Origin: Schistosoma mansoni
Taxonomy: Eukaryota; Platyhelminthes; Trematoda; Strigeidida; Schistosomatidae
Direction of reading: 5' to 3'
DNA length: 64,000 bases
Assembly: GCF_000237925.1 (NCBI RefSeq)
Contig: NC_031495.1
Location: forward strand, 52,274,746-52,338,745
Position numbers and translations under genes: made by a program. Below are positions 37,001 to 49,000 of the stretch, one piece after another. How positions within the stretch are numbered: position 1 is the stretch's first letter; each line of letters starts with the position of its first letter. The notes beneath the pieces were generated by a model, which was not told the origin of the DNA, did no database searches, and was given only the letters and a program-made list of their open reading frames with translations.

Positions 37001-40000
37001 TTTATAAATAATCAATGAATTAGTTTAAACAAATCTTACTTAAAAATGTACAATAGTTATACATAAATATATTTATAAATGATGCGGTACATCTGAATCA
37101 AAATGTTGCAACAACCTAATATGAATGATGCTTTAAATAATCACTATATGACAACTGAAAACTTGCTTTATAACAAGAAATGATAGAATAGTGAACAATT
37201 ATTCATATTGTTAGCAGTATGCTAAAGAGGGCTACTTACTGGAATCATTTTTTCTGGTTAGCGATTTTTTTAGAGAGTTGGTTTTCTACGGGATGGGGTC
37301 ACTAACCCCATGCCCAACCCTCCTCCTTTACCCGGGCTTGGGACCGGCAGTAGCCCCCGGAGGAGCGACAGGCGGAGATGTTAAAGAGGGTATAGATAAC
37401 AATATTTTATCATTTTAAAATATCCAAAAAACGTTCATGGTGATGATGTTAAAAAAAAGTAATAATAATAAAAACTCCATAAATAAATTACTTAGCATAA
37501 AGAATGCAAAGTCACCAATATCCTCTTCATCATAACCAACACGAAATTAAGCGATTAGTCATGTATACAATATGAACTGAAACAATTTTTCATTTACAAT
37601 TTAGAAACACTTTGCATTCATTGGAACTCCACCTGTAGCTCTTCTAGAGTTACTGCCGGTCCCAAGCCCAGGTAAAGAAGAAGGGTTGGGCATAGGGTTA
37701 GCAACCCCATTCCGTAGAAAAACTAACTCGCTAAAAATAACGCTAACCAAGTTTCATTCATTGAACAAATGACAAGTTTATTTTTTCCAAAAAAATGTTG
37801 TAGACTTAATTTCTATTATTTAGAATAAGAAGTCAATACAAAAAGATGAATAGTTGCATAAACGAATTTTCGAGTAGTTATGTAGAAGTGTAGTGAACGA
37901 AAACACAATTGGGGACAATCTAATGTATCTGAACACAAAATTACAGAATATTTTAATAAAATCTGGGAACCATACAGTAAATACTTCATTTACAAAATGT
38001 CAATCAATCGTCTCAGACTTGATGGTTCCTTCGTTTCCACATCAATCATTCTCTGTTCTCGTTTTCTTTTCTTCGATCTTTTTAACCCTCTACCGCCAGA
38101 CATTTTACTTCCGATTGATGATACATACTACTTATATCTGTCAACATCAGTAGCACACACCACAAAAGTAATCAAACCAAATGAAATTTTATTTGTGTAC
38201 ACTACAGTTTAAGTGACATAGATCTGCTTTATTTTTTGTGAGGAGATATTATGTAAATCATTTTTAGTTTAGAATTATTACATAACTTATCGAAAAAATT
38301 CAAGTATAACGTTAAAGTTCATTATTCCTATTAAATCTTTTATAAATTTTTAGATCTGTTAATCGTCATTTTTCTATATCAGATGCACCAATTCCATTGA
38401 AATTTACTCCAGTTAACATTGAATTGTTACCATCGGATTTATTGTCTGATTCACAAAATAAAACCATACATGAATTACTTAGTCATAATGAATCTTGTAA
38501 GTTTATTTTAAGAAAACAATACTAATAATATAATTGAGGTGAACATTTGTTTCCAATGTCTTTATCATTACGCTTTGTGTTGTCATGCTATAAGTGCTAA
38601 AATAAGTCATGAATATGTGAATGTGACAATGTTTGGTGTTAAAAAAAAGATAAAATTCCAATGAAAATTTCGGTTACTATGCGTACATAAACTAGTCAGC
38701 TGTTTTTTTCCATATTTAACTTTATGCCAATAACTGTTTTAAGTGCATTTGACTTGAATTATATGATTTGATTCTATCTGGTAGTTTATTTTTCAACTTC
38801 ATATCTTTCTTAATCAATATTTCTCCTTAGTCTTTTTACTAAAGCATTATTGTGATACATTCGATTTCCTTGAAGATACTTACAGTATAACCCAAGATAT
38901 TTCTTACAACGGATAATAAGAAGTATAGAAATCTATAGTTTATTCTAATATTTGAAGACTTACAGGTTAAATGTACCAAGATGACAATGTTGATATTCTT
39001 ATTGGACATAAAATCCAGTTACTATCTATTGAATTTATCGATAAAAATAATATATTTGTAATATCTCATTGGATAGAAAAATTAAATTTCCAAATTTCAT
39101 GACGTTTCGTGACACAACGTCAACCACTTCTTCAGAGAACAAATAAACAAAACGTGAGTCTATTTTATTTATTTATTTGTTCTCTGAAGAAGTGGCTTAC
39201 ATTGAGTCATGAAACGTCAGTTAAGTTCAATTTTTCTACTGATTGGAATATTAAAAATATCTTATTTTATCAATAACAATCTAACCAATACTCAATTTAT
39301 TTGAAATTATCAAGTTAAGCCTAAGTAATGTTACTTATTTATTAAAACCTCAGGGAATTACTCACTAAGCAACTAAATTAAAGAGACTGGTAGGTTTCTA
39401 CGTTTGAATCTCGCGAAGCGGGATCGTTCATACGCACTGCTTAGGAGTCCCACAATAAGACGAAACGTCCGTCCACTGCTTCCAGGTTTCCCATGGTGGA
39501 CTAGCTTCAATTGACTCAAGATTTCAACTATAAATTAAAGTATTTATCATTTGTTTAAAAGGTATAATGTTTGAAATACATATTGTTTTGATTGTTTAAT
39601 CAACTGTAGCGATTCACACCATAAATTATTACTGTAAACCATGATAGAAAGTCAATAGTCTCATATTATGTATATGCTTTATAATTTCTACTAATAAATG
39701 AAAAACTACAAATTTCATGAGAGATTATTCTTATTTGAGCTGACTGTATATTAAATTTTTTCGATTTAGATAGTTGAGGTTTAATCAAATAATAAACAGA
39801 ATCGCTTTTAGCACTAGCAGTATTATCAAAATGTAATTGACATTTCTTCACAGTACGTTTTACAGACAATGTAACGAGTCGAGATTGTACCAGAAAATCA
39901 GTTTGTTAGTTATTGTAAAAAGCAGCATTTTTAATTTCTCGCAAATTGATATTTGAAACCATAGTGACACTGTAGCTTACTAGATAACGATTTTGGATTA

Positions 40001-43000
40001 GAAACCATGGTTAATGTGTATGAATCACAGTTAGAACGTGAACGCAGATTTATTTATAGTCAACTAAAAATTTAGAAATTGAATAATTGACTGCCACTCA
40101 ACTTTTAATCACTCGATTTTATTCACTGAGACTGTATGTTTCAAGTACTAAATAAAAATAATAATTTCATTAATTTCCTTCTTTTTCTTCTTCATAAATT
40201 ATAAATCTAGTCAGTGAAAGCGAACAGATCAAATTGTTGAACAATGAAGACTACATGGACATAAAGGTAACGTCTTAAAAATTATTCTAGTAACATTCTA
40301 TATAGTGCATCAACTATTGTTTGTAAGTTTCCATATACATACATATCAGCACAGAAATAGTTCTTGATCATCGACATATATACAATCATATTTGTATAAG
40401 ATGGGATTGATTTTGATTTCAATTTCGTTAAGCAATCAAGATGATAGCATTTCTTAATTGTTATGCTAATTGATTACATTTGAAAATTAGGCTAGTCATA
40501 ATCCAGCTAAGTGAGTAGATGATATCTTGTTAGCTGTGAGATCTAAACGTTTTGCGTTTGACAAAGTGTAGAATCATGAATGGGTATTACTTAGAAGATC
40601 CAAATGAAAACAGAACAAAGGCGAAGTTAGAAATATTCTTCATTTAATTTAACTTTGTGTAACAAACTGTTTTCGAACAATATGAATGTTAGAATTATAG
40701 TTCTCTGAGTGTAGTGAATAACAGCAAATAAAATAGATTAATGAATCCTTGAAGAAATCTCAACAACAAAGGTTAGTTTTTTTGAAAGTAGATAAGTGCA
40801 GATCACATTGAAGGACAAAATAAGGTAATAGAAAAATGAGTCGAAATAACTTGCTGTACGACCGAGAAGTAATTACAATTGACTGGTGATTGGGTAGTGA
40901 CCGGTGTGGTGTATATCAGGTCCTTCTTAGTGCCGATAGAATTTTACTCGTCAGGTTGCAATCTAACATCCCGTGCACTATATTGCGATGTAAAGCGATG
41001 ACTGGAGATGGTCGGCAAGAAACCATTTATCTACAGAGAGATAGTCGCACCCCGGATAGCTAAACGGTAACGTCTATGACCGTGAAGCCCGGTGATATGG
41101 GATTGAATCCGTTAGAGAGCATCAGTTTCCTCAAGATTACAGGTATACTTTGATGAAGAATGCAAAATAACATGAAACCTATGTTCAGCGTTTCCTGTCG
41201 ACATGGTGCATGCTATCCCGAGTCATCTAGACTGATGGCCATATTGCAACTTGGTTGATAGAATTTGATCTGTATCAGGAAGGACCTGGCACACATAAAA
41301 CTGGTCACTACCTAGTGATCAATCAATTTCAAAGGCCAGTAAATACTAAGCTCTTTAATCATTTCATCAAAATCCCCAACTTTTTTATGATTAGTCACTA
41401 ATTGAGATGAAATATTTTGTTGTTAAAATTCTCAATAATGGTATTTCTAGTACTCTGAATAAAACATAATAATTTTAATTTTTTTTCCACAAATTAATAG
41501 GAAACCACAAATAAAATTCGTTCACATTTGGACTACCTACTTAAACATGAAAGCCAACATTTAAAGATTTTGGAACAAATTAAAACGGTAACGGTTTACA
41601 CGTTTTTGTATGGTTTGGTATGAAGAAATATTTAATTGATCAGAGACACTAGTGTACGTGCGTATAATTGTTTATATTGGAGATAGAAATGCCCAGTATA
41701 TTTTTTAGTCATTAGGAGTAAGCGTAAAATAGAAAAAAAAATACATAAGCTTACTATTTATTATTTCATTTATTTTAAGTATTGAGTTACGTAATATTCA
41801 TCTCACTAAAAAATATTTACAAAAGTAATTATAAGTGATTTAGTTCAGTTTACTACCATTATAAATGAACTGAATCAACTCTGCTCATATGATTTTGAGA
41901 TGGTAGCGAAGATTTGTAGCTCAGGTAGATGATTTTGATGGAGTTTTGTTCTCTGAGCTGGATGGTTCGGTCGTGTAGCTTTCATCGTTCTTCTAAACGA
42001 CATCATTAGCACAAACTTCGAGTAGAAGTGGAGTGTTCGATTTCTCCACATGTGGTTCACTGCTTGTCCTTTACACCTCGATTTTGATTAGTTCTTATTG
42101 ACCTTAAATCTATCATTGTTTACTTCTTTATTTTGGTTGTATCTCCCATTGGTTTGATTTTTGTTCCTATGTTTCTGCATAATTTTTTGAACACTTCACT
42201 TTTACTCGAAGTTTGTGCTAATGATGTCATTCACAAGAACGATGTAAGCTCTACAGCCAAACCATCCAGCTCAGAGAACAAAACTCTATCGATAAGCACT
42301 GAATCAAGAATATTGAAATCTTATAAGTTTTTGATGTATAGACTAAAGTCAACTTCTAATTTATTTTTTGTTTTGTTTCTTTTTGGATTGATATATATTT
42401 ATTATTATTATTATTATTAATAAACAAATATGTAGTTTATAAGAACATACAATCACCTCCGAAATTTCGTTTTCTTTATTTGTTTATTAATTATTATATA
42501 ATCACATGATATAGTGAAGAAGATTTGTAGCTCAGGTGGGTGATTTTGATGTAGGTTTGTTCTCTACCTGAAGTTTGTGCTGATGATGTTGTTCAGAAGG
42601 ACGATGAAAGCTTCACAACCAAACCATCCAGCTTAGAGAACAAACCTACATCATAATCACATGATATTCACTTAAGTTTATTAGTTGTATGTATCACCTT
42701 AAATAAAACACAGTAATGTAACATTTAAATGATGAATTCATTATCAAAATATGATCTTCATTATGAAATATTCTATAATCAATAAGTGTTCACTGGACAT
42801 ATTAGCTCATAAGTTGAATTAAATAGTAACTTTAACATAAATCTATAACTTTGTGACTATTATAATTTTATGATTGGTAGATATCTAAAAAACAAAAATG
42901 TTTTGATGTTAAGATGTTTTCTATCTAATTATATTAACAGTTAAATATTGTGAATAATTTAATTTTTGTTCATCACAAACAGCTTAGTTACAAATAAATA

Positions 43001-46000
43001 ATCAATAAATTCTGAAAAAAAAGAAGAAGTAAATTAGCAAATATTTTCTGAAATAAAAAAATTGTTAACAAAGCATCGAATTAATCTCATTTGTTAATGT
43101 TCTTTAAAAATTAAACTATAAGGCTTTCGTATATTTAAGCATAAATATTAATCCTATTAAATGAGTTCTTCATCATGGATAATGTTTATATATTTTTAGA
43201 AGGGGGTTTTTGTAGAGATTTTAGTAATTTAATAGTTGAATTCATTAATCAATTGAAAATAAACCATCATGGAAAGCCTGAAAGCGCTGAACGACCGTTT
43301 CGTTCTAGCATGGGACTCCTCAGGAGTGCGCATCCACGATCCCGCTCGCAGGATTCGAACCTAGGACCTATCGGTCTCACGAGCTGAGCTAATGTCTAAC
43401 TTCAACCTAGCCAACCAGTGCTTCCAGGTTTTCCATGGTGGTCTAGCTTTAATTGACTCATGAATTCAACCATTAAATTATCTCTAATTGTTTAGTAATA
43501 ACTAATGAAATGGTAGTGTTAGATAATAAGTTTACAAATTCATTCGTTCATCATAATAATTCCAAATGATTAACAAACACAATTAAAAGATAGGGGTGGA
43601 TTATGTGATAATTAACCAAAAGTCTTAATAAATGAACAAATTAGGGTGTATGGTTTCAGGGTTAAGCATAGCATTTTAGTAATGTAAATCGCGAACTGAT
43701 AAATAAAGGTTCCTCAACAAGTATGTCAATGAATAAGTAACACAACGAATAAGAAAAGTTGTATGAAGAACATTCAATGCAACAAAACTGTACACTATAT
43801 TTTACAATGGACCGACAATTAGAACAGGAAATACTGAGAGACATCTCTCTTGTGGAGCCAGTCACATTAGTTGGACCACTAAGGGAATCCATCACAGTAT
43901 TTCTGAACATTTTCCTACCTGGTTAAGTAAAAAACTAGTAAGATCAATTAAGAGGCCTATATTGGCTCATATTCTTGACACAGGGCATCAGGTAGACAAA
44001 AGGGAAACATTCCAAAAAATTTCTGTGGGTCCCACAAAAGATACCGCATGTTTAATGTATACGTCTTTTGCACGTAACAGAAGACATCATTATCTATCTC
44101 AATAAACCCAATCTGTGTGTCTATAAACAATTTGTGCAGCCACTTCTCCTATCATAATCATTAGAATAGCCAACATTTGTATGAGTTATAAATAATTTGT
44201 TAAACAATTTTCTTTTCCATTAGTTTTGCCCTCCTTTTCTTAAGAAGCTGTAATGTTTCCTTCACGACCATTTTTTACTTGTTGTTAATATTATAGTTCT
44301 TATTAAATATTTTATGAATCCCACTATAAACAATTGTTCAACATGAAATTATTTAATATCGTAGATAAGCACAGCTGAGGAGTCCCACAATAAAACGAAA
44401 TGGCCGTCCAGTGCTTCCAGGCTTTCCATGATAATCTAGCTTCAATTGATTCATGATCTCAACTAATAAAATTATTTGTTACGTAACTCTTATGAAATGA
44501 ATTTTATCAAAATAATATTATCTATTCTATTACTATCAATTCTAAAATCAAATACCCTCATTTCATTCATTTATTAAGACTTTAATTATATTTATTAATC
44601 ATTTTAAGTAGTATCATGATGAATAACTGAATTTATAAACTTATTATCTAACACACTATCTTGTTATAGCAATCATCCTACAATCAATTTCGATTACGGT
44701 CAATTTTGGTTAAGCTCTTTTTAATAATTTACTAAACAGACATCGTCATTTGGATAATAACAATTTGCATATTCTTTGTACTGTTATGACCACTAGAGCA
44801 CATGACACTCTAGCCGAAATGTTGATTGGTTAAGTACCATTCGATGACTCATACTCCTCCCCATATATGTATGCACTCAAATCCTATTGTCAGCTTTTGC
44901 TTTGTTTTGCTGTGCCCTTACTAAATTTGACTATAAATTGCCTATGTAATTGCTTGCGCTCGCTTGCTCGCTTGCTGCTCGCTCGTTGATATTCGCTCAG
45001 GTGCTGGTAGCTTTTTGACCTGAGTTATATGACAATAAACTGTAGTTGCTGCTTCTCTTCGCCTTCTGATTTGATGCGCCGTTAAGATTAGAATTATGAC
45101 AGTTATCAAGGTGAGCGATTAACGAAGCACGGCACTACAACCTTAATGATTTTTGATTTGTAATCAACCTTAACGACAAGAAAGATTGAACATCTTTATA
45201 CTTCAATACCTTTTTTCTTGAATATACTTAACAATATTGTAGATTTGCTTTTCTTAAATTGAATCTTAGATATTATTTTTATTTTTTCCCAATAATAGTC
45301 ATTAGATCTCATTAAACAAAAACGTATAACCAATGAAATTGTAACAATAAGATCATCGGTTAATTCAATTGAAACTATACAGAAAAAATTTATTCATGGA
45401 TTAAAAGTTTGTCTACAAAATGGTGATATTAATTATAATCAATTTCTTGATCCATTCAAATTATTGGTAAGTTCTTATTTAGTCTTCGTGGTTATTTTCT
45501 TTTGATAATATTAATCTAATATGTCAGATTAGATAAACTTATATGATACATAAATCTAAATGAATCCGATTAACTTCAAATTTACAAAAAGAGCACAAAC
45601 CTTCCATGTGTACATTCACTTAGTATTGTTTGTTTGAATCTTTCAATTGATGTTTAGGACTGCAACTAGTCAGTCTCTTATTGACATATGTGCATACTGT
45701 GCGTATTGCCTCGATATTGCCTTAATTCACAAGCACTATAAGCAAAGATGGATAGTGGCTAGCAGAGGAATACAGGACGCGCGTTTCATCAACTCTGAGA
45801 TGCAGGTACATCCAGCTGACGAGTCCTAAATAGGACGAAACGCGCGTCCTGGATTCCACCGCTAACCACTATCCATCTTTGCTTATAATACTTCTATGTG
45901 TACTTTTTGTTTTTTACAATGGATCGTACAAGTATAGTCAGTGTAAAGGAAATTGTCATTGATATCAGTAATTAAGAAAATAGAAGTCCAACACAAAAAC

Positions 46001-49000
46001 AGATCAACAGAGCAACAGATCCGTAATACTCATACTTACGTATAAGTTATTACTTGCTTCATTTAGATGCTGTTTATTATTGGTATACTAACCGTTATTT
46101 CAGAGAAATTTATTGTTTTCCAGAATATGTGATTCTTATGAACTAGTTATCTTTCGAGACATTATATACAAAAAGTTAGTGAATCAACGTTGAGTAGAAA
46201 AGTTGCTCTCTGGAGCGTTAATGTCTCAATAAACACTATGTAAACAATAGTAATCACGATGAAATATCATGCATACATTTTAGCCTATTAATGTTATGTA
46301 CAACTATTAAATAGCAAGATCATTACTTGTAATCTTTAGCTTATAGACAACTATCATTCAGCTTTCATTTCATAAAATCACATAAGTTTAATTTCTATCA
46401 CATCTGTTAACTATTAAAATGTATTGTTTTTAAACAACAGTTTGGGTTATTTGCATATTCTACCTTTTTTAATTAAAATACAGATCAGTCGTCAAATAGA
46501 AATATCAAACTATGTTGGCAAAATTTCGAAACTTCTGAAAAATTTAAAACCTGAAAAATCAGATACTCTAGATAGTGTAAGTTGAATATCATAATCATTT
46601 GTAGTGTAAACATTATGTATTCGAAATGTTAGATCTTTGATGTCATGTAAGCCAATGCACTTTATAAAGAACTAACCGATTTGGTAAAAAAGTTCAGTGG
46701 TTGTCTATTCCCTGTTATTTCCCATCAAATATCTGACACTAAACAAATCGCACCACAGGTTTGGGTCATTTAGCTTGGTAGCAACGTTCAGAACTAAATT
46801 GGCACTACCTTTTAGACAATATTACATTTGCTGCTATTTTGTAGGCGGATTATGTTATCATATAAATCTGATCATCATAGTGAATCAATGTTGTGAATAT
46901 AAATCTTTTTATCAGTTATATGTGACTTGTGATTAGGATCTTTGAATGAATACTCACAAAATGAAACAGTTAAAGTCAGTCTCTGTTAATTTTATTGTTC
47001 AGAGCCTCATAACAGAAACTAGTTTATATGAGCAGACGGTACGTTAGATTAAAACACTGATGAAGCGGACTTAAAATATTGGCATGACAATTAACTGGTT
47101 GTCATTTCGCTAATAGGTCTTTTTCTGTTTTGAATCTGTGAAGATCTCCAAAGAAAAGTCAAAAGCTAAGATTATTTAAGGAAACAAATAAATGTAAGAT
47201 TAGTTTCGAGATGAGAGGTTAAAATGTATTGCTGTTGTGAATAACTTGGTCAAGTATGAAGTGCTGTTATGGTGTACCAGGTCAAGTTGCTTAAGGTTAG
47301 ATCTCAGTGGATCCTACAATGCAGAAGAACATTAATCCTTTATTTTCCAGTCAATCATTTGAGGTCTAATGTTACTCCTAGAGCTGTAATGAGGAGTTGT
47401 GGCCGATGGAGTTGGATCATTGATAGGTGTGAGACAGTTATTCATCTCAGGGAGTGGATAAAAAGTTATGCAAGACCATAGGTTGATTAAAGTTATACAA
47501 TAATATAGTTGGATGCTGAATGTGTGGTCTACAGGTTAAGTGTTCGCATGAACAATCGAATATTCGTGGTCCGATTCTCTCGTACGGAGTTGTGGATCTA
47601 TATTACTGAGAAGTCCCATAGTAGGATGAAACAACCGTCTAGTGCTTCCAGGTCTTCAGTATTGATCTACTTAATATCAGTTCGTGATTTCACCGATAAA
47701 AATCTACATTGACTTGAAATCTTAACAAATGATTATCATAACGGGACGAGTATACTGCTCGCTCTGTTCTTCTTTACGGCTGTGAAACATGGCCATTAAA
47801 AGTAGAAGATACTCGTAAGTTACTAGTATTTGACCTTGGATGTCCTAAAAATATTGCTCGCATCTGCTGGGATCACCAGGTAAGTAATTGTGAAATTAGA
47901 CACATGGTATTAGGGAATGATGGTAAATCAGTTGATGAGGTGATGAATCTTCATCGACTGAGATGGTTGGGCCACGTGTTACGTATGCCTGAACACCGAT
48001 TACCACGACGCGCTATGCTGACTAGTATTGGGGATGATTGAAAAAGAGTTAGGGGTGGCCAAACCAAAACGTGGCATCAGTGCTTGAAGTCACTAACTTC
48101 TAGTCTGAGCCATGTTATTAGATGCATACTACTTGGTTGGGGTCCGCATGACTATCGTAACCAATGGTTGGAGACTCTAGGTGACATGGCTCAGAATCTA
48201 TCACAATGGCGTAGATGTATACACTCATTATCTTCCCTTAAACCTTAAGATTAAAACTGCTTCATATCTGCCTTCCTATACTATATCCTTATATACAACC
48301 TATCTTTTATATATTACCACCAATAAATTAACTACTTCTATGAATTCGGTGTTCATCTTGTTGTGCTAACGTGGTATGGCAACTTGGACCGATGCATAAA
48401 TGTGCTTGGTCCTACGTTGTAGCTGAGTGACTGACTGACTGATAACTGATAAGTTTTCAGGAAACAACTGATTATCTATAAAAGTTTCTTAAAAGTAAAT
48501 TTAAACTTCACTGAATAGCTCTTCCTTTCTTTACATAAGCATGATAATTTAAGGAATTCAAGAATTCTTTTCTTTACAAAATAAATTATGCAAATTAACT
48601 TTTTCAGAATATTTGAGTAAATATGAATTATCATAAATTATTTTTTTTTTAATTCTACAGAGAAAACAAAACTTATTATCATTTGAGTAGTTATTGTTCT
48701 TAAAAGAAAAAAATATATAAGTATTCTACATAAATGACATAAATCTTTCATATATAATTTTGTATTTGAGCATGATCGAATTACTACAATGTGGTTATAT
48801 GATGGTAAAAGGTTTCAAGTACTTTTGTCTATAGAAAATAAAGCTTATAATTTAATTTAGTAAAACGATGGCATATTTGTTTCATAAACGATAAATCTTA
48901 GAGGGATCAATGGATTTTGAATTAGCCATATGATTGAAGTTAGAAATGTGCACTGTTGGATATAAACTTAGGGATTTAATAACTAGGTGTTCACCAAAGA

